The notes: a model not told the origin generated them from the letters alone. Positions 14,350 to 21,916 are shown, counted from the stretch's first letter. The stretch is DNA of 28,023 bases from CAYLSV01 sp964386435 (GCA_964386435.1 CAYLSV010000044.1:1-28023), one strand, 5' to 3'. A program made the numbers and translations.

Positions 14350-15510
14350 TCAATCGTGGTCGTCGGGCACGCCGATGCCGCAGCCCATCAGGCCGTTGCC
14401 ATGCGCGGCCAGGGTGCGGGCGATGCCGTCGAAGTGACCCTTGCGTTGCTCGGCCGAGAGCAGGGCGGCGCACGGCGTGCCGAACCGCGGCTCGGCGAAC
14501 GGCAAATGCGTGTCGCCGCGGCACAGGATGTGGCTGTCGTTGCTGCCGCCGTCCTCGCCGCGCGGGGCGGCCTCGTCCGGACCCCACTGCGTGAAGCTGC
14601 GGGCGTTGCAGTAGTGCCCGACGAACGCCCGGCGGTAGCGGTCGCTGGTGACGTTGTCCTTGCTGCGGTGCAGGATGTGGCCGTTGAAGAACACGACATC
14701 GCCCTTCTTCACGTTCGCCAGCACCTGGTCATAGTTGTCGGCCACGGCGGCCAGCGTGTTCTGGCTGTCGTTGGGCTCGCTGGCACCCTGCACGTGCGTC
14801 AAATCCTCGACCAGCCGGTCGCCGAAGCCGTAGGCCGACTGCTTGTCGCGGCTGTTGGGGCACGGCGGGTGGATCGGCTCGGCCCCGCTGCCCTTGGCGA
14901 GCCAGAGGGCGCCGTTGTACTCGTCGGCATCGTCGATGGCCAGCCAACTGCCGACCAGGGTGTCGGGGTGCGTCGGGATGTAGTAGCTGTCCTGGTGCCA
15001 GCCTTGCCCCACCTTCCCCGGCGGCTTGAGGAACAACATGCTCTGCAACGCCAACACGTCCGGCCCCACCAGCGCCTCCAACACATCCAACACCCGCGGG
15101 TGCAACAGGAACCGCTCGTGCAACGGCAACTGCCGGTGGAGCATGTGAATCCGCAGGAAAAACGCCGCCTTCTGCGCCGGCGTGTAGTGGGCCGGCGGCC
15201 GGAAGAGGTGCCGCAGCGTGTTCGTTTCGCCGCGGTGCCCGGACGTGCCGCGCTGGCCCGTTGGGTCGACCTCGTCCATCGCCCGCTGCTCCGGCAGCTC
15301 GCCGGCCATCAAATCAACGGTGTGCTCATCCAACGCCGCCACATCCGCCGGTGGCACCAGCCCGCGGACGATCAGGTAACCGTGCTGGCGAAAATGCCGA
15401 AACTCATCCGCCGACACCCGCCGCCGGTCGTAAACGCCCCCACCAACGGCGGCATGGTCGTGGAGGAACATCTCGGCATCGACCTGCTTCTGGGGGGCGT
15501 CAAGCTGCAT
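14350..15510 (-). CDS. Phytanoyl-CoA dioxygenase (PhyH)-family Fe(II)/2-oxoglutarate oxygenase
   Basis: The ATG at 15510 gives a 386-residue protein. The in-frame extension to 15594 is dropped because GATAAT lies six bases before this ATG and the extra residues do not fit the family. The PhyH fold is indicated by FRHFRQHGYLIVRGLV near residue 38 and by the iron triad His172-x-Asp174 (GWHQDSYYIP) with His281 (FFNGHILHRS). Arg293/294 (YRRAFVGHY) probably bind 2-oxoglutarate. These enzymes hydroxylate small molecules such as ectoine, secondary metabolites or acyl-CoA. The adjacent genes do not indicate the substrate. It is divergent from the secreted helical protein, and its 3' side is next to the scaffold gap. 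Confidence 0.85.
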   Translation of the reverse strand: MQLDAPQKQVDAEMFLHDHAAVGGGVYDRRRVSADEFRHFRQHGYLIVRGLVPPADVAALDEHTVDLMAGELPEQRAMDEVDPTGQRGTSGHRGETNTLRHLFRPPAHYTPAQKAAFFLRIHMLHRQLPLHERFLLHPRVLDVLEALVGPDVLALQSMLFLKPPGKVGQGWHQDSYYIPTHPDTLVGSWLAIDDADEYNGALWLAKGSGAEPIHPPCPNSRDKQSAYGFGDRLVEDLTHVQGASEPNDSQNTLAAVADNYDQVLANVKKGDVVFFNGHILHRSKDNVTSDRYRRAFVGHYCNARSFTQWGPDEAAPRGEDGGSNDSHILCRGDTHLPFAEPRFGTPCAALLSAEQRKGHFDGIARTLAAHGNGLMGCGIGVPDDHD

Positions 15511-15522
15511 GCCCTTATTATC
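15511..15522 (-). promoter_or_regulatory. -10-like hexamer for leaderless start of the PhyH-like gene
   Basis: On the minus strand GATAAT (15522-15517), one base off the -10 consensus, is followed by six bases (AAGGGC) and the ATG. The AAGGG could also serve as a weak, very close ribosome site, so leaderless initiation is not the only reading. Confidence 0.45.
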
Positions 15523-15576
15523 GCTCAGCCCTGACGCAAAAGCGATGCGGCCCTGCTGCAAGATGCTGTATTTCTC

Positions 15577-15605
15577 TTGCACACGCAGGCCCAATCGATC
15601 ATGGT
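15577..15605 (+). promoter_or_regulatory. Candidate promoter of the secreted helical protein gene
   Basis: TTGCAC (15577-15582) and CATGGT (15600-15605) are separated by 17 bases, and the ATG at 15612 follows after six more. The -35 matches reasonably, but the -10 keeps only three consensus bases. There is no Shine-Dalgarno. Confidence 0.35.
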
Positions 15606-15611
15606 GCGTCG

Positions 15612-16922
15612 ATGCGTCGCTTTTGCCTGCTCACGCCGTTGGTTCTGATTGTGCTCCACGCCACGTCCCCGGCGTTGGCCACGTTCGAGCTGGACCAGTT
15701 GGGCGAGCGGCGACTGCAGAACGCAAACCTGAACGTCACGGCCCTCGAGGAGACGGCCGACGAGCTGGAGGCTTGGGTGCAGAAGTACAGCAAAATCGAG
15801 CCGATCGACGTGCCTTGGGACGAGATCATGTCGTTCAACAACAAGGTCGAGCAGTTGGTCCGCAGCCGGGACGAGGCGATCGACTTCATCAACAAGCTGC
15901 CGGCCGAGGAGCCGCGGGTGCAGGCGATGGCCCAGCGGCTGCGAACCGCGCTCGAGCGGGCATCGGCAGCCAACAAGCTCAAGGAGCCCATCGCCGCCGC
16001 CCACGTCGAGGCCGTAAACGCCGCCGCCGCCAAAGCCGCCGCCGATCCGGGCAAGTTCGACGCCGACCTCAAGCGGCTCGAGGGCATTATCCAGAACTAC
16101 CACGACCCGGTCCCAACGTTCACCAACTGGCCGACGCGGGCCACCGAGTTGTCCGCCGAGTTCCCGAATGTCCTGCGATTTCTGACCCGACTGGAAACCG
16201 AGTACGACCACCTGATCCGCGGCGGCGTGCCCAACGGCATCAAGCTCCAGGACCGCATCGCCTTCGCCCGCGGCCGGCTCGACACGTTCCTGAAGGCCGC
16301 CCAGCAGCTTGAGGATCACCAGGCCATTGAGGCCGCGAAGTTCATGGACGGCACCGAGAAGAACCTCGACGTGCTCTACAACGGCAAGGACCGCAGCGAG
16401 TGGGTCCACGTCGGCAGCGTTGAGCAGGCCATGGGGTTCGCCAATGAGCGGATCGAGCTGCTCGCCACGCTCCGCCCCAGCCGGGCCACCCCGCTGCGCC
16501 AGCGGTACGAGGCCCTGACAACGAAGATCGTCGCCGCCGAGCAGGCCAACCGGGCGAAGGTCATCGCCGAGACGCGCCTGCCCGACGACAACTACGACGC
16601 CGCCGACGCCGCCGCGTTGAAGCAAGCGATGCGGGAGGAATATCTGCGGCTCAACCCCGGCGACGAGATTCTAACCGTCCTCCTGCCGGTGCGGGATTGG
16701 GAGCGGGAGCAAAAGTGGGTCTGGAACAATCGCGATGCATTCGAGAAGTACGACCGCAGCACCCTGCAGGGCCGCATCGTGGTCAAGGACGGCGAGGAGG
16801 CGATGCTCGTGCCGGTGAACCTTTACCGCTATCACCTCGAAAATGACCGCCTGAGCGTGTCGCCGTGGCGGAAGGAAGACATTGGCGTTCGCCAGCGGAT
16901 GCTGATCGAGAACATGAATTGA
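15612..16922 (+). CDS. Secreted alpha-helical protein of unknown function
   Basis: The ATG at 15612 opens a signal peptide (MRRFCLLTPLVLIVLHATSPALA, cleavage near residue 23), giving a 436-residue exported protein. The body is rich in charged residues and alanine, with long predicted helices (VEQLVRSRDEAIDFINKLPAEEPRV around 85-110 and many Glu/Lys/Arg-spaced stretches), so coiled-coil packing is likely. The last 100 residues look more globular (VLLPVRDWEREQKWVWNN, LVPVNLYRYHLENDRLSV). I recognise no catalytic motif, lipobox or PEP-CTERM tail. It lies 35 bases before RtcB, with RtcB having its own ribosome site, so the two may share a transcript without sharing a function. Confidence 0.75.
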   Translation: MRRFCLLTPLVLIVLHATSPALATFELDQLGERRLQNANLNVTALEETADELEAWVQKYSKIEPIDVPWDEIMSFNNKVEQLVRSRDEAIDFINKLPAEEPRVQAMAQRLRTALERASAANKLKEPIAAAHVEAVNAAAAKAAADPGKFDADLKRLEGIIQNYHDPVPTFTNWPTRATELSAEFPNVLRFLTRLETEYDHLIRGGVPNGIKLQDRIAFARGRLDTFLKAAQQLEDHQAIEAAKFMDGTEKNLDVLYNGKDRSEWVHVGSVEQAMGFANERIELLATLRPSRATPLRQRYEALTTKIVAAEQANRAKVIAETRLPDDNYDAADAAALKQAMREEYLRLNPGDEILTVLLPVRDWEREQKWVWNNRDAFEKYDRSTLQGRIVVKDGEEAMLVPVNLYRYHLENDRLSVSPWRKEDIGVRQRMLIENMN

Positions 16923-16957
16923 CGACGCCTAAGGTGCCGCCGATTCGCAGGAGGATT

Positions 16958-18340
16958 ATGACGAGCAAGCAGTTGGCGGCCCTCGGGTACGAGCCGGGGC
17001 GGGCGTTCGGAATAGCGTTGCAGGCGGCGCGGGACAGCGACAAGCCGGCGGCTCAGGTCGCGCAGGAGCTGGCGGCGCTGTTGGCTGCGCCGGAAGATTT
17101 TCTGGACGACGCCGACTTCGGCGAGCTGGCGAAGTTGCTGGTGGAGGAGGCCGCCAAGTCGCCGCCGGCGCGGGAGACGGCGGTGCCGGTCAAGATCTAC
17201 GGCGAGGGGCTCGAGGAGCAGGCCGTCAAGCAGATGGCCGTCGCGGCGAAGCTGCCGGTGGCGGTGAAGGGGGCGCTCATGCCCGACGCCCACCTCGGCT
17301 ACGGCCTGCCGATCGGCGGGGTGCTGGCGACCGAGGGCTGCGTCATCCCGTACGCCGTGGGCGTCGACATCGCATGCCGGATGCGGCTGTCGATCTATGA
17401 CGTGCCGGGCAAGCGGCTTGACGGCATGCGGGACAAGCTCGGCAAAATCCTCGAGCGCGAAACCCGCTTTGGCGTCGGCGCCGAGCACCGCAACCCGCTG
17501 GACCACGCGGTGATGGAGAGCGACTGGAAAGTCTCGCCGATCACGCAACGCAGCTACGACAAGGCCCGCCGCCAACTCGGCACCAGCGGCAGCGGCAACC
17601 ACTTCGTCGAGTTCGGCACGCTCACCCTCAACCAGCCCGACCTCGGTTTGCCCGCCGGCACGTACCTCGCGTTGCTGAGCCACAGCGGCAGCCGCGGCAC
17701 CGGGGCGGCCGTGTGCCAGCACTACTCGAAGCTCGCGATGGACCGCCACCGCGATTTGCCGAAGGAGATGAAGCACCTCGCCTGGCTCAACCTCGCCTCC
17801 GACGCCGGCCGCGAATACTGGGCGGCGATGAATTTGATGGGCGACTACGCCGCGGCCAACCATGAAATGATTCACAAGTTGATCGCCAAGGCCCTTGGCG
17901 AGAAGGTCGCCGCGAGCGTGGAGAACCACCACAACTTCGCCTGGAAAGAGACGCACGACAATCGCGACGTCATCGTCCACCGCAAGGGCGCGACGCCCGC
18001 CGGTCAGGGCGTGCTAGGCATCATCCCCGGCAGCATGGCCGACCCCGGCTACGTCGTCCGCGGCCGAGGCGTGGCCGACAGCTTGGAGAGCGCCAGCCAC
18101 GGCGCCGGCCGCCGCATGAGCCGCAAGGCGGCGACGCAGAAGTACCGCTGGAACCACGTCAAGGACAAGCTCAAGGACGCCGGCGTCACCCTTCTCTCCG
18201 CCGGCATCGACGAGAACCCGAACGTCTACAAGAACATCGACGAGGTCATGGCCCAACAGACGGCCCTCGTCGATAAAGTCGCCCGCTTCGACCCGAAGGT
18301 CGTCAAGATGGCCGACGGCAAGGACCGCCCGGAGGATTGA
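16958..18340 (+). CDS. rtcB: RtcB-family RNA-splicing ligase
   Basis: The ATG at 16958 follows GCAGGAGG (16948-16955) and gives 460 residues. RtcB joins 2',3'-cyclic phosphate or 3'-phosphate RNA ends to 5'-OH ends using GTP and Mn2+. Visible active-site elements are Asp137 and Cys140 in GVDIACRM, His215 in GSGNHFVE, His242 in SHSGSRG, His325 in ENHHNFAWKE, and the guanylylated His381 in SASHGAGR. The metal motif reads DIACRM rather than the common DIGCGM, marking a subgroup away from E. coli RtcB. No archease, RtcA, PrfH or RtcR gene is nearby, so the RNA substrate is unknown. SpoVR follows 35 bases downstream. Confidence 0.95.
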   Translation: MTSKQLAALGYEPGRAFGIALQAARDSDKPAAQVAQELAALLAAPEDFLDDADFGELAKLLVEEAAKSPPARETAVPVKIYGEGLEEQAVKQMAVAAKLPVAVKGALMPDAHLGYGLPIGGVLATEGCVIPYAVGVDIACRMRLSIYDVPGKRLDGMRDKLGKILERETRFGVGAEHRNPLDHAVMESDWKVSPITQRSYDKARRQLGTSGSGNHFVEFGTLTLNQPDLGLPAGTYLALLSHSGSRGTGAAVCQHYSKLAMDRHRDLPKEMKHLAWLNLASDAGREYWAAMNLMGDYAAANHEMIHKLIAKALGEKVAASVENHHNFAWKETHDNRDVIVHRKGATPAGQGVLGIIPGSMADPGYVVRGRGVADSLESASHGAGRRMSRKAATQKYRWNHVKDKLKDAGVTLLSAGIDENPNVYKNIDEVMAQQTALVDKVARFDPKVVKMADGKDRPED

Positions 18341-18360
18341 GGCGGAACGAGGGCGTGTTG

Positions 18361-18375
18361 TGCTAAACTGCCCCC
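18361..18375 (+). promoter_or_regulatory. Extended -10 for leaderless start of spoVR
   Basis: TGCTAAACT (18361-18369) is an extended -10 (TGn plus TAAACT), followed by six bases and the ATG at 18376. No Shine-Dalgarno is seen in the 35-base gap after RtcB. Transcription would begin at or next to the start codon. Confidence 0.5.
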
Positions 18376-19896
18376 ATGGGCAGCCGAGACTTGATCCCGT
18401 TCCCGCCGGAACTGCTCGCGGCGAAGAAGCAGATCCGCGCCCGGGCCGAGAGCTACGGGCTCGACTTCTTCCCCGTCGTCTTCGAGATGTGCGACTTCGA
18501 GACGATGAACCAGATTGCCAGCTACGGCGGCTTCCCCACCCGCTACCCACACTGGAAGTGGGGCATGGAATACGAGCGGATGGCCAAGCAGCACCACTAT
18601 GGCCTGGGCCGCATCTACGAGATGGTCATCAACAATGATCCGTGCTACGCCTACCTGCAGGAGAGCAACGCGCTGGTCGATCAGAAACTGGTGATCGCCC
18701 ACGTCTACGGGCACGCCGACTTCTTCAAGAACAATCTGTGGTTCGCCAAGACCAACCGCAAGATGATGGATGAGATGGCGAACCATGCCACGCGCATCCG
18801 CCGCTACATTGAGAAGGAAGGTTTGGACCGGGTGGAGAAGTGGCTCGACGTCTGTTTGAGTCTGGAGGATTTGATCGACCCGCACGCGCCGTTCGTCGAC
18901 CGCGGGCCCATGGAGCAGCCCAAGGCGGCCCCGCGGCGGGAGAGCCGGGAGCCGAGGTACGCGGCCAAGGACTACATGGACCGCTACATCAACCCGCCGG
19001 AGGTGATGGGCGGCAGCACGCAACTCGAGGAGCCGCCGCGCGGCAAGACGCCCGGCCGGCCGACGCGGGATGTGCTGCTCTACCTGCTGAAACACGCCGA
19101 TCTGGAGGATTGGCAGCAGGACGTGCTCGGCATCGTCCGCGACGAGGCGTACTACTACGCCCCGCAGGGCCAGACCAAGATCATGAACGAGGGCTGGGCC
19201 AGCTACTGGCACAGCACGCTAATGACCAGGCACTTCGTCGACTCGGCCGAGATCATCGACTACGCCAGCAGCCACAGCGGCACCATGCACATGCCGCCCG
19301 GCGGGTTCAACCCGTACAAGATCGGCATCGAGCTGTTCCGCGACATCGAGGACCGCTGGAACAAAGGCAAATTCGGCACCGCCTACGACAAGGCCGAGGG
19401 CCTGGGCGAACGCAAGAACTGGGACACCGGCGTCGGAGCCGGCCGCGAGAAGATTTTCGAGGTCCGCCGGATTTACAACGACATCAGTTTCATCGACGAA
19501 TTCATGACGCAGGAGTTCATCGAGCGGCACAAGTTCTACCAGTACGGCCGCGACCCGCTGACCGGCCAACTCCGCATCCTCAGCCGTGACGCCGAAGTCA
19601 TCAAGAAGACGCTTCTGCACCGACTCACCAACGCGGGCCGGCCGTTGATTTACGTGGTGGACGGCAACTACGCCAATCGCCGCGAGCTGTACCTCGCCCA
19701 CCAGCACAACGGCCACGACATCGACATCCGGTTCGCCGTCGAGACGATGAAGAGCCTGGTCCGCGTATGGGGCCGCCCGGTGCATTTGCAGGCGAGCATC
19801 GAGGGCGACCCCATCCTCTTCAGCCACGACGGCACCCACGCCACTCACCAAGCCGTCCGCCGCGACTTGCCCGACCCGGCGAACCAGGTGGCGTGA
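18376..19896 (+). CDS. SpoVR-family protein
   Basis: The 506-residue protein is a full-length SpoVR/YcgB homologue (E. coli YcgB is about the same size). It contains the family hallmarks YGLDFFPVVFEMCDFETMNQIASYGGFPTRYPHW near the N terminus, QESNALVDQKLVIAHVYGHADFFKNN around residues 93-118, and NEGWASYWHSTLMTR around 272-286. SpoVR was named for a Bacillus spore-cortex defect, but the biochemical role is not established. In proteobacteria it usually lies with prkA and a von Willebrand-type gene; neither is here. Conserved His, Glu and Asp residues such as those in AHVYGHADF suggest a metal site. The N terminus fits the ATG at 18376, preceded by an extended -10. Confidence 0.95.
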   Translation: MGSRDLIPFPPELLAAKKQIRARAESYGLDFFPVVFEMCDFETMNQIASYGGFPTRYPHWKWGMEYERMAKQHHYGLGRIYEMVINNDPCYAYLQESNALVDQKLVIAHVYGHADFFKNNLWFAKTNRKMMDEMANHATRIRRYIEKEGLDRVEKWLDVCLSLEDLIDPHAPFVDRGPMEQPKAAPRRESREPRYAAKDYMDRYINPPEVMGGSTQLEEPPRGKTPGRPTRDVLLYLLKHADLEDWQQDVLGIVRDEAYYYAPQGQTKIMNEGWASYWHSTLMTRHFVDSAEIIDYASSHSGTMHMPPGGFNPYKIGIELFRDIEDRWNKGKFGTAYDKAEGLGERKNWDTGVGAGREKIFEVRRIYNDISFIDEFMTQEFIERHKFYQYGRDPLTGQLRILSRDAEVIKKTLLHRLTNAGRPLIYVVDGNYANRRELYLAHQHNGHDIDIRFAVETMKSLVRVWGRPVHLQASIEGDPILFSHDGTHATHQAVRRDLPDPANQVA

Positions 19897-19911
19897 GCCG
19901 TTTAGCAGCGC

Positions 19912-19923
19912 AACACTGCGTTT
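19912..19923 (+). promoter_or_regulatory. Weak -10-like hexamer before pgl
   Basis: AACACT (19912-19917) keeps the two key -10 bases (A at 2, T at 6), with six bases to the ATG at 19924, the same spacing as the stronger leaderless candidates. No Shine-Dalgarno is present in the 27-base gap. The match is weak on its own. Confidence 0.2.
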
Positions 19924-20688
19924 ATGCCGGAGCCGAAGATTGAGGTTCACGCCAATCCCGCCGCCGTCGCCGAGGCGGCGGCGGGGCACATTGTGGCCGC
20001 CAGCAGCCGGCGGTTGGAGGAGGGCGGGCCGTTCACGCTGTGCCTGGCCGGCGGGTCGACGCCGAAGCTGCTGTATGAACTGCTCGCGACCGAGCCGTGG
20101 CGCAGCAAGATCGATTGGGCGACGACGCTGATCTTCTTCGGCGACGAGCGGTGCGTGCCGCCGGACCATGCCGACAGCAACTACGCGATGGCGAAGGCGG
20201 CGCTCTTGGATCACGTGCCGCTGCCGGGCGACAACGTGTACCGGATGAAGGGCGAGCTGCCGCCAAGCGAGGCGGCGGTGCAGTACGACGCGATGCTGAG
20301 CGACCTCTGGGGCGACATCGACACCGGCAAGGGATTCGATATCTGCCTGCTGGGCATGGGCGACGACGCCCACACGGCCAGCCTGTTCCCGCACACCGCC
20401 GCCCTCGATGCGCCGGCGGGCAAATTGTGCGTGGCCAACCACGTGCCGAAGCTCGACGTCGACCGGCTGACGCTGACGTACGAGGCGATCAACCGCAGCC
20501 GCGAGGTGTTGTTCCTGGTCGTGGGCGAGAAGAAGGCGGTCGCCCTCGACCAGGTCCTCCACGGCGACGGCGACCCTGCGGAGTACCCATCAATGCGCAT
20601 TGATCCCGACATCGGCACGCTGCGGTTCCTCATCGACCCGCCCGCCGCCGGGATGCACGCGGATGATGCGGGTGATGACGGCGCTTGA
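19924..20688 (+). CDS. pgl: 6-phosphogluconolactonase (DevB/Pgl type)
   Basis: The 254-residue protein belongs to the DevB-type 6-phosphogluconolactonases, which hydrolyse 6-phosphogluconolactone in the oxidative pentose-phosphate route. Family signatures are LCLAGGSTPKLLYELL at about 39-54, FFGDERCVPPDHADSNYAMAK at about 76-96, and LLGMGDDAHTASLFP near residue 145. The last departs slightly from the usual GMG-x-DGHTASLFP in having Ala after the Asp. No zwf or gnd gene is in the window. It lies 27 bases after spoVR and 94 bases before the methyltransferase gene, so co-transcription is possible. The glucosamine-6-phosphate deaminase family shares this fold, but the motifs favour Pgl. Confidence 0.9.
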   Translation: MPEPKIEVHANPAAVAEAAAGHIVAASSRRLEEGGPFTLCLAGGSTPKLLYELLATEPWRSKIDWATTLIFFGDERCVPPDHADSNYAMAKAALLDHVPLPGDNVYRMKGELPPSEAAVQYDAMLSDLWGDIDTGKGFDICLLGMGDDAHTASLFPHTAALDAPAGKLCVANHVPKLDVDRLTLTYEAINRSREVLFLVVGEKKAVALDQVLHGDGDPAEYPSMRIDPDIGTLRFLIDPPAAGMHADDAGDDGA

Positions 20689-20700
20689 TGGGTTTGGGCG

Positions 20701-20729
20701 TTTACCGGGTGTTGAGTTTGGGCTAAGGT
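20701..20729 (+). promoter_or_regulatory. Possible promoter of the PmtA-like gene
   Basis: TTTACC (20701-20706) and TAAGGT (20724-20729) are 17 bases apart, about 54 bases before the ATG at 20783. The -35 has four of six consensus bases and the -10 three. No ribosome site is visible near the ATG. Confidence 0.25.
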
Positions 20730-20782
20730 GCGACTTCGCCGGCGCGAATGCGTGTCGGCGGTTGCCTACCCCGCCGATCAAC

Positions 20783-21481
20783 ATGACCCAGATTACCGCC
20801 GACCCGCTCGCCACTGATTCGACGCCGACGTCCGAGAAGAAAAAGCGCCACCGCGAGATGCGTGAGCCGTCGACGCGGAAGATTTACGACGTTCAAAGCT
20901 TTTTCTACGACGCCACGTTCGGGCGACTGGTGAAGAAGCGGATTGAGCGGGCGATCGAGCGGATGCCGATCGAGAAGGACGACCTCGTCCTCGACGTCGG
21001 CATCGGCACCGGGGCGAGTTTGCGCTACTACCCGCAGGACCGCGGCACCATCGTCGGCTTCGACCTCTCGGGCGGCATGCTCCGCGAGGCGAAAAAGAAG
21101 GTCGCCGGGCAGGGCCGGACCAACGCGGTGATCGCCCAGGCCAACGCCCTGCAGATCCCGTTCGCCGACGCGAGTTTCGACCACATTTTCATCAGCCACG
21201 TGATCACGGTCGTCTCCGACCCGATCCTGCTCGTCCGCGAGGCCCAGCGGGTGGCCAAGCCCGACGCGAAGATCACGATTGTGAACCACTTCCGCTCGAC
21301 CAACAAGTTCGTCGGCTGGCTGGAAAAGGCGCTATGCCCGATCTGCACCAAGGTCGGCTGGAAAAGCGACCTTGCCTTGGCCGACATCACCGACAACGTC
21401 GAGGTCGACGTCGACTACCGCTACAAGCTGCGGACGCTGGATCTGTGGGAAACCGTCGTCCTGACCCCCACGGCCGCCTGA
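20783..21481 (+). CDS. Class I SAM-dependent methyltransferase, PmtA-like
   Basis: The ATG at 20783 gives 232 residues; an in-frame upstream opening from 20600 overlaps pgl and lacks family-like sequence. Motif I is VLDVGIGTGASL at about 69-80, motif II VGFDLSGGML at about 91-100, and motif IV-like residues are DHIFISHVITVVSDP near 135. The region around IVNHFRSTNKFVGWLEKALCPICTKVGWKSDL resembles Rhodobacter-type phosphatidylethanolamine N-methyltransferases (PmtA), which also open with YD..FG.. before motif I as here (YDATFGRLV). A role in phospholipid headgroup methylation is therefore likely but not proven; related quinone or small-molecule methyltransferases are alternatives. No lipid-synthesis gene adjoins it. 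Confidence 0.8.
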   Translation: MTQITADPLATDSTPTSEKKKRHREMREPSTRKIYDVQSFFYDATFGRLVKKRIERAIERMPIEKDDLVLDVGIGTGASLRYYPQDRGTIVGFDLSGGMLREAKKKVAGQGRTNAVIAQANALQIPFADASFDHIFISHVITVVSDPILLVREAQRVAKPDAKITIVNHFRSTNKFVGWLEKALCPICTKVGWKSDLALADITDNVEVDVDYRYKLRTLDLWETVVLTPTAA

Positions 21482-21572
21482 GATCGTTGTTCCGGAAGCA
21501 GCGATGAAGTCCGGCGTCGGCAGGATGCAACGCGCTGCACTCGAACCCCATCTTTAGTTGCGTGCATCGCTG

Positions 21573-21673
21573 GGGTGCAAACCCGGTGCGAGCCGGTTCA
21601 GGCTACCGCATCGGGGCGAAGCCGATGAGGGCACCGCCCGAGCTTTGCAGAACGCCCATCTGACGCCAAAGAA
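21573..21673 (+). ncRNA. Candidate structured RNA of unknown class upstream of a terminator
   Basis: GGTGC (21574-21578) can pair with GCACC (21631-21635), enclosing two hairpins: CCGG/CCGG with a TGCGAG loop (21583-21596) and CATCGG/CCGATG with a GGCGAAG loop (21609-21627). An alternative GGGT-GCAA-ACCC hairpin (21573-21584) would compete with the closing stem. A clear terminator-type stem follows at 21674-21696. The sequence does not match riboswitch or small-RNA consensus sequences that I can recall. A 63-residue open frame overlaps the region, but its sequence looks like translated RNA structure rather than protein. Confidence 0.3.
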
Positions 21674-21696
21674 AAAGCCGCCTCGAGGGCGGCTTT
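21674..21696. terminator. Terminator-type hairpin, usable in both directions
   Basis: AAAGCCGCC (21674-21682) pairs perfectly with GGCGGCTTT (21688-21696) around a TCGAG loop, with A-rich sequence before it and TTTGTT after. It could end transcription from the PmtA-like gene or from a small RNA encoded at 21560-21670. It would also work for minus-strand transcripts. Confidence 0.6.
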
Positions 21697-21749
21697 GTTC
21701 GGCAAGCCCGGTTGTGGGAGGCTGCCGTTGCGATGGATGGGTCGGTTGA

Positions 21750-21764
21750 GGCACAAATTGTGCC
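21750..21764. promoter_or_regulatory. 15-base palindrome, candidate operator or sigma-54-like element
   Basis: GGCACAA-A-TTGTGCC is perfectly symmetric. It also has GG, ten bases, then GC, which is the -24/-12 spacing of sigma-54 promoters, with GGCACA matching well and GTGCC poorly. Either reading is possible; no activator gene is in the window. The nearest downstream start is 22039. Confidence 0.35.
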
Positions 21765-21840
21765 AGAGTGGCCGTTCTTGAAGAAAAAGGCCCAAAGATT
21801 TCCGTAAGCGTACGGCGAAAGCGTCTTCAGAAGCTGTAAG

Positions 21841-21916
21841 GGCGGTTTGGCCGGGCGTGCCACGGGTAGATGGGCGACCACGACGAGTCAAGCTTCTACG
21901 GCGTTTTGGCCGGGCG
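21841..21916 (+). repeat. Imperfect 17-base direct repeat
   Basis: GGCGGTTTGGCCGGGCG at 21841-21857 recurs with one change at 21900-21916, 59 bases apart. In addition GGGCGGTTTG at 21840-21849 is reverse-complementary to CAAACCGCCC at 21933-21942. The block precedes the epimerase and has no identified function. Confidence 0.5.

Noticed and set aside
21571..21640. Possible c-di-GMP (GEMM-I) riboswitch, suggested by TGCAAACC-like sequence
   Set aside because: The conserved second half (GGGACGCAAAGC and tetraloop-receptor arrangement) is missing, so I left it as an unclassified structured RNA.
21615..21645. Possible hammerhead ribozyme core (CCGATGAG)
   Set aside because: The core CUGAUGA is altered at an essential U, and the matching GAAA with the third stem is not found.
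21558..21749. 63-codon open frame in the long intergenic region
   Set aside because: It includes a terminator-type stem and the RNA-like hairpins, has no ribosome site, and its translation shows no protein-like character.
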